A stretch of 32,710 bases of DNA from Chloroflexota bacterium (GTDB taxonomy: Bacteria > Chloroflexota > Dehalococcoidia > Lucifugimonadales > UBA3495). Below the pieces are notes generated by a model. The model had not been told where the DNA came from. It did no database searches and worked only from the letters and a program-made list of their open reading frames with translations. This document shows positions 22,589 through 31,070 of this stretch, piece by piece (positions within the stretch are counted from its first letter, which is position 1; the number at the start of each line of letters is the position of its first letter). A program made the position numbers and the translations under genes. The DNA is taken from NCBI GenBank assembly GCA_028875655.1, contig JAPPCX010000023.1, forward strand, positions 1-32,710, read 5' to 3'.

Positions 22589-23194
22589 CTAGTCGCCCCA
22601 GTAGCGCTGTTCTTTCCACGGGTCCCCGTACATGTGGTAGCCGTACTGCTCCCAGAATCCGGGCTGATCCTGGGGCATGAAGCGGATGCCCCGCAGCCAC
22701 TTCGCGGACTTCCAGAAGTACAAATGCGGCACCACCAAGCGGGCGGGGCCGCCATGTTCAGGGGCGATGGCCTGACCGTCGAACTCGAAGGCGACCATGC
22801 CGCGACCTTCGATTACGTCCCAAGTGGGCAGGTTGGTAGTATAGCCGCCATAGGAGAAGGCCATCAGGTAGGGCGGAACGTCGCTGACGCCGGCGGCGGC
22901 CAGCAGGTCGTCAATGGTCACGCCCTTCCACGTGGTGTCCAGCTTGCTCCACTTGGTGACGCAATGGATGTCGGTGAAGATTTCGGTTTCGGGCAAGCTG
23001 CGGAACTGTTCCCAATTCCATTCACCGAGGGGTTCGCCATCTACTCCGACGAGGGTGAACGTCCATTGATCCAGTGGGATCCGCTGGGTTGGTCCGGCAG
23101 TGAGCACGGGGAAGCCGCGCTCCAGGTACTGGCCGGGCGGAATGGGACGCGGCGGCGTTTCACGACGCCGGCCGAAAAACCCTCGTGTGACCAT
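22589..23194 (-). CDS. Molybdopterin-dependent oxidoreductase (sulfite oxidase/YedY fold)
   Basis: 201 residues, only the Moco-binding domain of the sulfite oxidase family. The Mo-ligand Cys78 is in DIHCVTKWSKLDTTWKGV, followed by LMAFSYGGYTTNLP, GGPARLVVPHLYFWKSAKW and a C-terminal GYHMYGDPWKEQRY. The N-terminus is basic but has no hydrophobic Tat signal, so the protein appears cytoplasmic, unlike MsrP. There is no heme or dimerisation domain. Paired with the FNR-like gene, it forms a two-component redox enzyme. The substrate (sulfite, sulfoxide or other) cannot be told. The ATG at 23194 has GGAGAT-type spacing upstream, and a perfect TATAAT lies at 23260-23255 but without a good -35. Confidence 0.9.
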   Translation of the reverse strand: MVTRGFFGRRRETPPRPIPPGQYLERGFPVLTAGPTQRIPLDQWTFTLVGVDGEPLGEWNWEQFRSLPETEIFTDIHCVTKWSKLDTTWKGVTIDDLLAAAGVSDVPPYLMAFSYGGYTTNLPTWDVIEGRGMVAFEFDGQAIAPEHGGPARLVVPHLYFWKSAKWLRGIRFMPQDQPGFWEQYGYHMYGDPWKEQRYWGD

Positions 23195-23292
23195 AGGGAT
23201 TTATCTCCATAGAGGTGTGCGCGGGATCCAGACCAGGTTGAGGATGGCGACCACATTATACGATACGGCGCCCCGCAGCGGTTTGCTGCAAC

Positions 23293-23321
23293 TTGCCCAC
23301 GCCGGGACGCATCGTTACAAT
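23293..23321 (+). promoter_or_regulatory. Predicted promoter for the MFS transporter
   Basis: TTGCCC (23293-23298), a 17-base spacer and TACAAT (23316-23321) lie 39 bases upstream of the GTG start. It is divergent from the molybdoenzyme operon. Confidence 0.5.
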
Positions 23322-23360
23322 CAGCGCATTGTCTTTTTCGCCCCTCGGAGGATATTGCCT

Positions 23361-24599
23361 GTGCAAGCCGCCACACCGGCCGCGCCCGAAGCATCCGGTA
23401 TCAAGAACAACCGCGTATTCGTCCTCGGCAGCCTTTCGGTGGGACACGGCCTGTCCCACATGTTCGACCAGGGGCTGCCCCTGCTGATTACCGAGATCGC
23501 GGCAGCCATGGGGCTTACCACCTTCATGACGGCGACGCTGTTCGCGGTGCGGCAGACCGGGTCCAGTTTCACCAGCCTGGGCGGCGGGCCGCTGACGGAC
23601 GCTCTCAAGTCATACTGGGGGTTGATCCTCACGGCGTGCATGCTGGGACACGCCGTAACCTACGCCGCCATGGGCGGGTCTCCGAATTTCGTGGTCGTCG
23701 TCCTGATCATGCTGTTCGTGTCGATCCCCGGATCCCTTTGGCACCTGCCTTCAGCGGCGGCGATTTCGCAGCGATTCCCGGACCGGCGGGGCTTCGCAAT
23801 ATCCATGAGCGGCTTCGGGTCGAACCTGGGCAACGTCACCGGCCCGGTGCTGGCGGGCTTGCTGCTTGGCACCGGATTCCTGATCTGGCGGCACGTCTTC
23901 TTCATATACGCTGGGCTGGCAATCCTGATGGCTGCGATGGTCTGGTGGTCGCTGCGCGGGGTAGGACGCGAAGGGGACGCGGCGGGAATCGGCGACTTTG
24001 CGGAGCGATTCCGTTACGCCGCCCGGCTGCTGAAAAACCCCGTGGTGATGGGTCTCGTTCTCGCGGCCCTGCTGCGGGGGATCGGGTTGAACGCGCTGTT
24101 CAACTGGACGCCGTTCTACCTGCGGGAAACGCTGGAGATGAGCGCCTTTGAGGCCGGCGTGCATTACGCTCTCATGACCGGCATGGGCATCGTCTCCGCG
24201 CCCTTGTTGGGATGGCTTTCGGACAAATGGGGCCGCAAAGCGGTCATGGCGCCGGGCTTCGTCGTGGCGGCCCTGTTGTCGATGGCAGTGGTCAGCGTTG
24301 GCGGAACCCTGCTGCTGATCCCCGTTATGGCAGGACTGGGGCTGTTCAGCTTCGCGCTGCACCAGATCATCCAGGCATCGGTGCTGGACTATGCGGGACA
24401 AGGCCGGGAAGCCACCGCCATCGGCCTGCTGTTTGGCATCAACGGAGTGATCGGCATCGGGTCACCCTTCCTGGCGTCGGCGATCATTGACTACACGGGC
24501 AGCTACGGGGCGGTGTATTACTACGCGGGCGTCCTCACGCTGATTACGGCGGCGATAATCGCGGTGATGCCGTTGCGCCGGCCGGCCAGCAGCGAGTAA
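23361..24599 (+). CDS. Major facilitator superfamily transporter
   Basis: 412 residues with about 12 hydrophobic helices. The GTG start at 23361 has GGAGG 9 bases upstream, and a promoter sits at 23293-23321. Family features are a short polar N-terminus, GSLSVGHGLSHMFDQGLP at the start of helix 1, the loop GGGPLTDALKSYWG between helices 2 and 3, and GWLSDKWGRKAVM (the D-x-x-G-R-K signature) in the second half. The layout is like sugar-phosphate or drug antiporter MFS proteins; the substrate is unknown. The epimerase gene starts 24 bases after its stop and is probably cotranscribed. Confidence 0.88.
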   Translation: MQAATPAAPEASGIKNNRVFVLGSLSVGHGLSHMFDQGLPLLITEIAAAMGLTTFMTATLFAVRQTGSSFTSLGGGPLTDALKSYWGLILTACMLGHAVTYAAMGGSPNFVVVVLIMLFVSIPGSLWHLPSAAAISQRFPDRRGFAISMSGFGSNLGNVTGPVLAGLLLGTGFLIWRHVFFIYAGLAILMAAMVWWSLRGVGREGDAAGIGDFAERFRYAARLLKNPVVMGLVLAALLRGIGLNALFNWTPFYLRETLEMSAFEAGVHYALMTGMGIVSAPLLGWLSDKWGRKAVMAPGFVVAALLSMAVVSVGGTLLLIPVMAGLGLFSFALHQIIQASVLDYAGQGREATAIGLLFGINGVIGIGSPFLASAIIDYTGSYGAVYYYAGVLTLITAAIIAVMPLRRPASSE

Positions 24600-24623
24600 T
24601 TGCAGGGCAAGGAGGCAGTGGAA

Positions 24624-25601
24624 ATGGCAACTCTGGTAACCGGCGGGACCGGTTTTGTTGGCGCCAACATAGTCAAAGAGCTGGCGGCGCGGGGCCACGA
24701 CGTAGTGAGCCTGGACGTGCTGCCCGTTGACGAATTGTTGCTGGGATTCATGGGTGAGCTGGCAGAACAGGTGACCTTCCTCCACGGGGATATTCTCGAC
24801 GTGGCGGCCCTGGACGCTCTGCGCTCCGCCCACAACTTCGAGAAGATCGTCCACGCCGCCGTGTTCACCGTGAACCGCACCGACCTGGAAACTGCCCGCA
24901 GCAAGGACATCTTGGACATCAACCTCACTGGCACGGGCAACCTCCTGGAGATGGCTCGGTTGTGCAACGTAGATCGCTTCGTGTACATCAGCTCCGGCGC
25001 GGCCTACGGACTTTGCCGCGACCCCGACCAGACCTACAACGAAGACGACGCGCCGCAACCGGGAAACCTCTACGGCATTACCAAGTTCGCCAGCGAACAA
25101 CTGACCCGACGCTACGGTGAGTTGCACGGGTTCAGCACGGTGAGCCTCCGATTGAGCACTCCTTACGGGCCGATGGAACGGGTCACCGGACACCGCGGCA
25201 ATATGTCCACTCCCTACCAGTGGACAAGCCAGCTGTTGCGCGGCGAACCTATAGAATCCAACGACTCCGACCACGGCAGAGACTACACCTACGTGCTGGA
25301 CACCGCTTCGGCGGTGGCGACGGTGGTTGACGCCGATCACCTGCCCCATGACCTGTACAACGTTACCAACGGAATGCCCGTAACCGAAGGACAGATCCAA
25401 CGCACGCTGGCGGCACTGTTCCCGGAAACGATGCAACTGATACCAGCAGCGACGCCGGCTGTTAGTTCACTGGGGCCAACGCGAGGACCGCTATCCGGCT
25501 ACCGACTGTGGCATGACCTCGGCTGGACGCCGCAGTACGACCTGGCCGGGGGCCTGACCGACTACGTGCGCTGGCGGCAAGAATCGGGATTCCTGGACTA
25601 G
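24624..25601 (+). CDS. NAD-dependent epimerase/dehydratase (extended SDR)
   Basis: 325 residues. The NAD motif TGGTGFVGAN (residues 6-15), a Asp-Val binding adenine region, VYISSGAAYG and the catalytic Tyr-x3-Lys in YGITKFASEQL are typical of UDP-sugar epimerase-like extended SDRs, as is SLRLSTPYGP. The ATG at 24624 has GGAGG 8 bases upstream; a TTG at 24600 is less likely. Neighbours suggest catabolism of an organic acid or sugar derivative rather than envelope synthesis, but the substrate is unknown. It is followed by a 166-base gap rich in small repeats. Confidence 0.88.
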   Translation: MATLVTGGTGFVGANIVKELAARGHDVVSLDVLPVDELLLGFMGELAEQVTFLHGDILDVAALDALRSAHNFEKIVHAAVFTVNRTDLETARSKDILDINLTGTGNLLEMARLCNVDRFVYISSGAAYGLCRDPDQTYNEDDAPQPGNLYGITKFASEQLTRRYGELHGFSTVSLRLSTPYGPMERVTGHRGNMSTPYQWTSQLLRGEPIESNDSDHGRDYTYVLDTASAVATVVDADHLPHDLYNVTNGMPVTEGQIQRTLAALFPETMQLIPAATPAVSSLGPTRGPLSGYRLWHDLGWTPQYDLAGGLTDYVRWRQESGFLD

Positions 25602-25616
25602 GGGACCTGACATTTC

Positions 25617-25732
25617 CCGTCATTCCCGGCCCCACCGTCATTCCCGGCCCCCTACCGTCATTCCCGGCCCCCACCGTCGTTCCCGCGAAAGGATGTCACC
25701 CCGTACTTGATACGGGGCGGGAATCCAGAGAG
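25617..25732. repeat. Tandem GTCATTCC repeats plus palindrome
   Basis: Four imperfect copies of an 18-20 base unit starting CCGTCATTCCCGGCCCC begin at 25617, 25635, 25655 and 25675. The last continues into a fold with arms TTCCCGC / GCGGGAA enclosing CCCCGTA / TACGGGG. It occupies the gap between the epimerase and the HpaB-like gene. It resembles dispersed intergenic palindromes that have expanded locally. Confidence 0.75.
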
Positions 25733-25767
25733 CATGCAATGAGCCTAACGTCTTTGAGGAGAGAATG

Positions 25768-27255
25768 ATGGCGCTGAAAGTAGAAACATCCCCCGGCGCC
25801 ATGACCGGCGCACGCTACATCTCCAGCCTGCGCGACGGGCGGGAAGTCTGGCTGGACGGCAAGAAGGTTGACGACGTGCCCAGCCACCCTGCCCTGGCCG
25901 GCATGGTTCACGAGTTGGCCCGCATCTACGACCTGCAACATTCCGAGCTGTATCAGGACGATATGACGTTCATCTCCCCGGATACGGGAAACCGATGCAG
26001 CACGTCGTGGTTGCTGCCACGCAGCCATGAAGACCTGAAGCGGCAGCGACGCAACAGCGAAATCTGGAACGAGGAATCGTGGGGGCAGCTGGGCCGCAGC
26101 CCCGACATTCTGGCGCCGCACATCATCAGCCTGGTGGCCATCAGCGACGCGCTGGGGCAGGTGAAACACCCGCGCTGCGATTTCGGCGAGAACATTATCA
26201 ACTATCATCGCTACTGCATGGAGAATGACCTGTTCCTGACCCACGCCCTGGGCGACCCCCAAGTGGACCGCAGCCAACAGCCGCAGAACGAAACCCGGGA
26301 CGAGGGCGAAACGGAAGTCGCCCTGCACGTGGTGGAGGAAACCGCCGACGGCGTAATCGTCCACGGCGCCAAGCAACTCGCCACCGCCGCGCCCATCAGC
26401 AACGAGACCTATGTGTCGCTGTCCGCCACCTTCATGCGCCGCTCCGACCAAAGGTTCATCCTGGCCTTCTCGATTGCGACGGACACGCCGGGTCTGAAAA
26501 TCCTCTGCCGTGAGCCGGTGTCCCAGTGGCCCGGCAGCTACGGCCATCCCCTGGGCGCGGTGTACGACGAGCAGGACGCCATGCTGTTCTTCGATCACGT
26601 GCTGGTGCCGTGGGATCGCATCTTCATGCTGTACGACTCCGGCCCCCTGCTGCAACGGCTAGGTTCAGAGACCAACTTCCGGGGCTGGGGCAACCTCTGC
26701 CGCATCCACCAGCGCATGAAGCTGATGACCGCCGTTGCTACGCTCATCGCCGAGGCTATCGGAGTCATTGAATACCGGGAGGTGTCGGCCAAGTTGGGCG
26801 AGATGGCGATGCACACCGAGATGTGGCGGCACGCCATGGACGGCGTGGAGCACAACTCCTACCTTGCCGACAACGGGATGATGTCCCTGGGGTCAACCTC
26901 GGGCATGAACATCTACTTCGCCCAGATGTCGCAGCGGATGGTTGAGTTGCTACGGGAGATTTCCGGCTCCGGCATGATTATGCAGCCCAGCGAGGCCGAC
27001 CTGGCCAACCCGGAGTTCCGGCCCTACCTGGACCGTTACATGCCGGGCCGGGGCGTGGGCGTGGAGTACAAGTCGCGCCTGTTCCGTCTGGCACACGACC
27101 TCGCGGCCTCGTCGTTCGGTATGCGCCAGGAAATCTACGAATACTGGCACGGCGGCGACCCCAACCGCAACCGAATCAACCTCCTGCGCAACTACGACCA
27201 GACCGACATCACGGAGCGCATCAAGGCCCTGATCTCCGAGCCGCTGCGGTCGTAA
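25768..27255 (+). CDS. HpaB-family FADH2-dependent aromatic hydroxylase
   Basis: 495 residues, the length of 4-hydroxyphenylacetate 3-monooxygenase oxygenase components. Family segments are TGARYISSLRDGREVWLDGKKV (13-34), a PRSHEDLKRQRR stretch, NYHRYCMENDLFLTHALGDPQ, VVEETADGVIVHGAKQLATAAPISNE, FFDHVLVPWDRIF and a C-terminal Arg-rich SFGMRQEIYEYWHGGDP. It probably hydroxylates a phenolic ring or a related activated acid; 4-hydroxybutyryl-CoA dehydratase is a distant alternative but the Cys/His iron-sulfur ligands are not obvious. Two ATGs are adjacent (25765, 25768); the second has the better spacing (6) from GAGGAG. No HpaC-type flavin reductase is adjacent. A LigB-like dioxygenase gene lies convergent to it. 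Confidence 0.88.
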   Translation: MALKVETSPGAMTGARYISSLRDGREVWLDGKKVDDVPSHPALAGMVHELARIYDLQHSELYQDDMTFISPDTGNRCSTSWLLPRSHEDLKRQRRNSEIWNEESWGQLGRSPDILAPHIISLVAISDALGQVKHPRCDFGENIINYHRYCMENDLFLTHALGDPQVDRSQQPQNETRDEGETEVALHVVEETADGVIVHGAKQLATAAPISNETYVSLSATFMRRSDQRFILAFSIATDTPGLKILCREPVSQWPGSYGHPLGAVYDEQDAMLFFDHVLVPWDRIFMLYDSGPLLQRLGSETNFRGWGNLCRIHQRMKLMTAVATLIAEAIGVIEYREVSAKLGEMAMHTEMWRHAMDGVEHNSYLADNGMMSLGSTSGMNIYFAQMSQRMVELLREISGSGMIMQPSEADLANPEFRPYLDRYMPGRGVGVEYKSRLFRLAHDLAASSFGMRQEIYEYWHGGDPNRNRINLLRNYDQTDITERIKALISEPLRS

Positions 27256-27263
27256 CCTGCTCT

Positions 27264-27357
27264 TGTCATTGCGAGCGGAGCGTGGCAATCTCGTTAGCGT
27301 AGGAAATATCGCGCAAGCAACGAGATTGCCACGTCGCTACCGCTCCTCGCAATGACA
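27264..27357. repeat. Large imperfect inverted repeat (GTCATTGCGAG type)
   Basis: Arms of about 35-40 bases begin TGTCATTGCGAGCGGAGCG and end with the complement CGCTCCTCGCAATGACA. They share GTGGCAATCTCGTT / AACGAGATTGCCAC in the middle. It fills the 115-base gap between two convergent genes. This form matches a dispersed palindromic repeat known from many bacterial genomes, and it may terminate transcription from both sides. Confidence 0.8.
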
Positions 27358-27370
27358 GCGTGGGCTTTGC

Positions 27371-28366
27371 CTACCCCCACGTCGCAAACCCCATGGCGCA
27401 ACCCGTGCCGGCCGGCGAGCGGTAACATGGCACGTAGTCCACCACGTCCATGTCCAGATGCTCGGTGGCGCCGGTTACCACGATCCAGTTGCGGATTTCG
27501 GAGCTGCCGGAGTTGATTTTTTCTCGCGGCAACGCCATCAGCTGGTCAACGCTCTTGGCCTGCATTCCAGCCAGTGCCTGCTGGTCCAGCTCTTCGTCCA
27601 CCACGAAGTGACTCAGGCCGCCCGACGCCAGGATGCCCACCCGTATGTCCTTGTCCCAGGACTCGATGGCCTCGCGTAGCGCCTGCCCCAGGTTGTAGCA
27701 CCGCTTGGGCGTCGGCTGGTTGGGCGGGTAGTAGGTGTTGAGCATCACCGGCACCGTGGGAATGATGCCGTCGGTCATCAGGCGGTTATAGACGTACCCG
27801 AAGGCGTGGCCGATGCCGCCCTGCTCGCCCCGGCCTCGGGTTGGGTCAAGGAACCTGGAACTGCCCACGTCGAACTCGGCGTCCATCAGGCCGTTGATGA
27901 TGTGCAGACCCAGCGCGGAGTCGGTGGGCACGTGCTGATCCTCGGTGTTATAGCCGATCAGATGCCGGCCGCCGGTGGATGGCCCGGCCTCGTGACCGGT
28001 GACCTTCACTTCGTCGCCCCAATAGACGCAGAAGGCCGGCATGTTATCGTCCAGCAGGTACTCATGCTGGTCGTCGCCAACCATAACGAGCACGTCCAAG
28101 TTGGCGTCGTAAAGCTTCTTGGACAGATGCGCAATCGCCTTCTGATTCCGCAGGTGACGCTGCTCGAACTTCTCCGGCGTAATCTCTTTGGCGATGCGCT
28201 CGGTGTCGGTGCGGGCCAGCAGGTCCTCGTAGTTGGAGGTGATGCCGTCGGTGCCGATAAGCTCAAGGTGTCCCTTGTCGCGCTCGCCCCGGCCGGCCCA
28301 GCCATCGGCGGGCGTGCTGAGCTGCGGGCTATGGGATGATGCCAGGCCAAAAACTAGTTCTGCCAT
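27371..28366 (-). CDS. Class III extradiol ring-cleavage dioxygenase (LigB-like)
   Basis: 331 residues. His12 in GLASSHSPQL, the DVLVMVGDDQHEY region and the GILASGGLSHFVVDEELDQ motif are the Fe(II) and catalytic positions of the LigB superfamily. The whole C-terminus (DYVPCYRSPAGTGCAMGFATWG) resembles gallate or protocatechuate 4,5-dioxygenase. It should open a dihydroxylated aromatic ring with O2. No separate LigA-type small subunit is seen. The ATG at 28366 has AAGGAG 7 bases upstream. It lies downstream of the amidohydrolase gene on the same strand and opposite an aromatic-hydroxylase-like gene, consistent with a shared aromatic pathway. Confidence 0.88.
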   Translation of the reverse strand: MAELVFGLASSHSPQLSTPADGWAGRGERDKGHLELIGTDGITSNYEDLLARTDTERIAKEITPEKFEQRHLRNQKAIAHLSKKLYDANLDVLVMVGDDQHEYLLDDNMPAFCVYWGDEVKVTGHEAGPSTGGRHLIGYNTEDQHVPTDSALGLHIINGLMDAEFDVGSSRFLDPTRGRGEQGGIGHAFGYVYNRLMTDGIIPTVPVMLNTYYPPNQPTPKRCYNLGQALREAIESWDKDIRVGILASGGLSHFVVDEELDQQALAGMQAKSVDQLMALPREKINSGSSEIRNWIVVTGATEHLDMDVVDYVPCYRSPAGTGCAMGFATWG

Positions 28367-28420
28367 TGTCCGGCTCCTTTGTTTGGTGGTTGATTGTTGC
28401 GTATTCTAACGCATCGGTCA

Positions 28421-28449
28421 CTGGATTCCCCCTTTCGCGGGAATGACGG
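28421..28449. repeat. Small GTCATTCC-type palindrome
   Basis: GGATTCCC and GGGAATGAC flank CCTTTCGC in the gap between the amidohydrolase stop and the dioxygenase start. It is of the same type as the copies at 10877 and 25617. Confidence 0.6.
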
Positions 28450-28469
28450 TGATGGTGCGACTGCCTGGG

Positions 28470-29486
28470 TTAAACGGTGATGTTGTACACGCGGGCGGCG
28501 GTATCGTGGAACAACGAAGCGCGCTCAGCGGCGGAATAGCCGGCGGAAAGCCGTTTGAAGGCGTTGTACAGCACGTTGTAGGAATAGGATGGCTTGTCCA
28601 CCGGGAAGTTGCTTTCAAACATGCAGCGGTCCGGCCCGAACTGCTCAATACAATAGTTCATCAGTGGGCCGAGAGTTCCCGCCAACTCCTCGGATCCGAT
28701 GGGTGTCTCCCGCTCGTCCCACCGGTAGCCGTAACGAACCTGACCCACACCGCCCAGCTTGAGCACCACGTTGGGACACTGAGCTACCTCCGCCAATCCT
28801 GCCCTCCACGCGGGCAGCACCTCGTCGTCCCGGTTGGCGTAGGGGCCGACGCGCACCAGGCCACCGATGTGGTTCAGCACGATGGTGAGATCGGGGACGG
28901 CTCTTGCCAGTGCCGCCAGATCGGGCAGTTGCGGGTGATACAGCGAGTTCTCCAGCACCAGTCCCATGTCGGCCATCACCCGGGCGCCGGCCCGGTAACC
29001 GTCGGTGGACAAAGCGCCCCGAATATCCCGCTGTGCCAACTCCGGGCTCGCGTCCCAGCCCGTCGAATGGCGAATGCCCCGGAACCGGGTCGGGCTGGCC
29101 GCTTGCATCGCTTCCAGCACTGGACGCACGGCGTCACCGAGTTTCAGGTCGGCGTGTCCGATGATGGCAGCGGCGGCGCGCGTCTGTCCGTGGCTGCCGG
29201 TGGCGCTCTCCGCGGCGATGGTTTCGATATATTCCACCTCGCCAACCGGCCGCATCTCTTCGGGGCCATCCTGGCGATACTCGCACCGCACCTCGATGAA
29301 CACCGTGGAGCGCACGTTATGTCCGCTGTTCACGTCGGCGCTCAGCTCCGGCAGCAGGTAGCGTTGGTACGCCGCCGGCTCAGGCCGGGAAATCCAGAAG
29401 TGATGGTGCGGGTCGCAAATCGGGATATCCGGCTCCAGGGTCTCTTCGGGCGTCAATGCCAGCCAGTCTTCACCTTTTAATGCCAT
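28470..29486 (-). CDS. Amidohydrolase family 2 protein (LigI/lactonase-like)
   Basis: 338 residues, TIM-barrel metal hydrolase. The N-terminal metal motif is ICDPHHHFW (H27-H29), and the barrel continues with STVFIEVRCEY, IIGHADLKLGD, RFRGIRHSTGWD, LTIVLNHIGG and the C-terminal CMFESNFPVDK (Glu/Asn-type end of the barrel). This subgroup includes 2-pyrone-4,6-dicarboxylate and sulfomuconolactone hydrolases and sugar lactonases. The next gene is a ring-cleavage dioxygenase, so hydrolysis of a ring-fission lactone is a reasonable guess. The ATG at 29486 has GAGG 8 bases upstream; an in-frame GTG at 29495 is too close to it. Confidence 0.87.
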   Translation of the reverse strand: MALKGEDWLALTPEETLEPDIPICDPHHHFWISRPEPAAYQRYLLPELSADVNSGHNVRSTVFIEVRCEYRQDGPEEMRPVGEVEYIETIAAESATGSHGQTRAAAAIIGHADLKLGDAVRPVLEAMQAASPTRFRGIRHSTGWDASPELAQRDIRGALSTDGYRAGARVMADMGLVLENSLYHPQLPDLAALARAVPDLTIVLNHIGGLVRVGPYANRDDEVLPAWRAGLAEVAQCPNVVLKLGGVGQVRYGYRWDERETPIGSEELAGTLGPLMNYCIEQFGPDRCMFESNFPVDKPSYSYNVLYNAFKRLSAGYSAAERASLFHDTAARVYNITV

Positions 29487-29593
29487 GTCGTCCACCTCAA
29501 CAACGTTCCTGAAGCAGATACTAACACGCCCGGCCCCAGGATCAGGTCAGGGTCCTGAATCAGAACTGCGTCCGCAACATTGTGCGATTAGGC

Positions 29594-29673
29594 GCTGCGA
29601 TGGGGTACTATACTGTGTGACAATTTTCATACGGCTGCGATGGGGTACTATACTGTGTGAGAATTTTCATACG
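29594..29673 (+). repeat. Two tandem 40-base copies with promoter-like sequence
   Basis: GCTGCGATGGGGTACTATAC and the following TGTGTGACAATTTTCATACG are repeated at 29594-29633 and 29634-29673, with essentially one difference (C/G). Each copy holds a TATACT hexamer. In the second copy this lies 17 bases after a TTCATA from the first copy, so the duplication may create or duplicate a promoter. The downstream gene starts at 29712. Confidence 0.8.
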
Positions 29674-29711
29674 GTTGACATGGATTGCCGTCGGGATGGA
29701 AAGGAGGGGAC

Positions 29712-30608
29712 ATGGCCGATAAGCAGATTCTGTGCGGGTTTGGCGTTGACCTGGACGCCGTTGGCGGTTGGCTCGGATCCTACGGCGGCGAGGACTCGCC
29801 CGACGACATCTCGCGCGGCCTGTTCGCCGGCGAAGTCGGGACGCCCCGGCTGCTGAAGCTTTTTGAACGGCTGGGCATCAGGACCAGTTGGTTTATCCCC
29901 GGCCATTCCATCGAAACATTTCCCGACGAGTGTCGGATGATCGTGGAGCAAGGTCACGAAATCGGGATGCACGGTTACTCCCACGAAAACCCCATCTCCA
30001 TGTCGCCGGAGCAGGAGGAGGCGGTGTTGCTGCGCTGCATCGACCTGATCACCGAGCTTTCGGGACAGCGGCCCCGGGGCTATGTGGCGCCCTGGTGGGA
30101 ATTCAGCCACGTCACCAACGAGTTGCTGTTGAAACACGGCATCAAGTACGACCACAGCCTGATGCACAAGGACTTTGAGTGCTACTACGTGCGGGTCGGC
30201 GACCGCTGGACCAAGATTGACTACGCAATGCCGGCGGACCACTGGATGCACGCGCTGAAGCGGGGCGAGGAAACCGACCTGGTGGAGATACCCGCCAACT
30301 GGTACCTGGATGACCTGCCGCCCATGATGTTCATCAAGAAGTCGCCGAACAGCCACGGGTTTGTGAATCCCAGGGACATCGAGCAGATGTGGCGCGACCA
30401 GTTCGATTGGGTGTACCGGGAGTACGACGAGGCGGTTTTCCCGATAACCATTCACCCGGACGTCAGCGGCCGGCCCCAGGTGCTGCTGATGCTGGAGCGC
30501 ATCGTCGAGCACATCCGCTCCCACGACGGCGTGCGGTTCGTCACGCTGGAAGAGATGGCCGACGACTTCCTCGCGAAACATCCGCGTCAAAAACCGGAAG
30601 CCGGCTAG
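29712..30608 (+). CDS. Polysaccharide deacetylase family protein
   Basis: 298 residues, NodB-homology barrel. The metal site is seen as D13/D15 in [11 protein letters not shown] and H87-x3-H91 in GMHGYSHE. Family members also show [18 protein letters not shown] and the [11 protein letters not shown] end motif. The full-length layout matches PuuE/HpPgdA-type enzymes that hydrolyse C-N bonds in small molecules, so a cytoplasmic amide hydrolase is as likely as a cell-wall deacetylase; no signal peptide is present. The ATG at 29712 has AAAGGAGG 6 bases upstream. Tandem 40-base repeats with promoter-like sequence precede it. Confidence 0.87.
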   Translation: MADKQILCGFGVDLDAVGGWLGSYGGEDSPDDISRGLFAGEVGTPRLLKLFERLGIRTSWFIPGHSIETFPDECRMIVEQGHEIGMHGYSHENPISMSPEQEEAVLLRCIDLITELSGQRPRGYVAPWWEFSHVTNELLLKHGIKYDHSLMHKDFECYYVRVGDRWTKIDYAMPADHWMHALKRGEETDLVEIPANWYLDDLPPMMFIKKSPNSHGFVNPRDIEQMWRDQFDWVYREYDEAVFPITIHPDVSGRPQVLLMLERIVEHIRSHDGVRFVTLEEMADDFLAKHPRQKPEAG

Positions 30609-30673
30609 CGGTATCCCCTGACTGACACATTGCAATCGGTAAGATGCGCCCACCAATCCACGGGAGCGGATAC

Positions 30674-31060
30674 GTGACTACTATCAACATCCAGGACCAA
30701 ATCGAAGAGTTATTCGCTGATGCTCGTCAGCTCCATAATCAAGCAGTTTATCAACTGGAACGCGGCGACGTCCGCGACGCAGCGGAAAAGGCGTGGGGCG
30801 CCACCAGGCGCGCCACCGATGCCGTGATTCTGGCCCGCACCGGCGAAGAACCCTCCACTACCGCCGCTACCACCAACAACCTGGATTCTCTTGCCCGCCG
30901 AACGCCGGATGCCAGGCGGTTGCAGGGCCGGTACTACAGCCGGATTCACAACCTGCATGGGCTGTGCTTCTACGCCGGATTTTGCAACGATCAGACCGAG
31001 CGCCGCATCCGTGAAACCGCAGCTTACATCGACGACGCTGAAGCGCTCGCCGACGGGTAA
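30674..31060 (+). CDS. PaREP1/HEPN-like small helical protein
   Basis: 128 residues from a GTG at 30674 with GGGAG 7 bases upstream; an ATG at 30644 is an alternative. The pattern ARQLHNQAVYQLERGDVRDAAEKAWGATRRATDAVIL is typical of PaREP1/HEPN-like all-helical proteins. RYYSRIHNLHG supplies an Arg-x5-His spacing like the HEPN RNase motif. No nucleotidyltransferase partner is adjacent, and the decarboxylase gene starts 10 bases downstream. The function is unknown. It may be a toxin-like RNase or a simple helical binding protein. Confidence 0.65.
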   Translation: MTTINIQDQIEELFADARQLHNQAVYQLERGDVRDAAEKAWGATRRATDAVILARTGEEPSTTAATTNNLDSLARRTPDARRLQGRYYSRIHNLHGLCFYAGFCNDQTERRIRETAAYIDDAEALADG

Positions 31061-31070
31061 GGAGACCAAC

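Noticed and set aside
25617-25732. CRISPR array
   Set aside because: The units are 18-20 bases with no unique spacers between them and no cas gene nearby; they are tandem palindromic repeats.
28443-29480. Long plus-strand open frame opposite the amidohydrolase
   Set aside because: The minus-strand product has clear metal-binding motifs. The plus-strand translation has none and is a mirror of codon bias.
29667-30656. Long minus-strand open frame opposite the polysaccharide deacetylase
   Set aside because: The deacetylase has NodB motifs and a strong ribosome site; the opposite frame has no recognisable domain.
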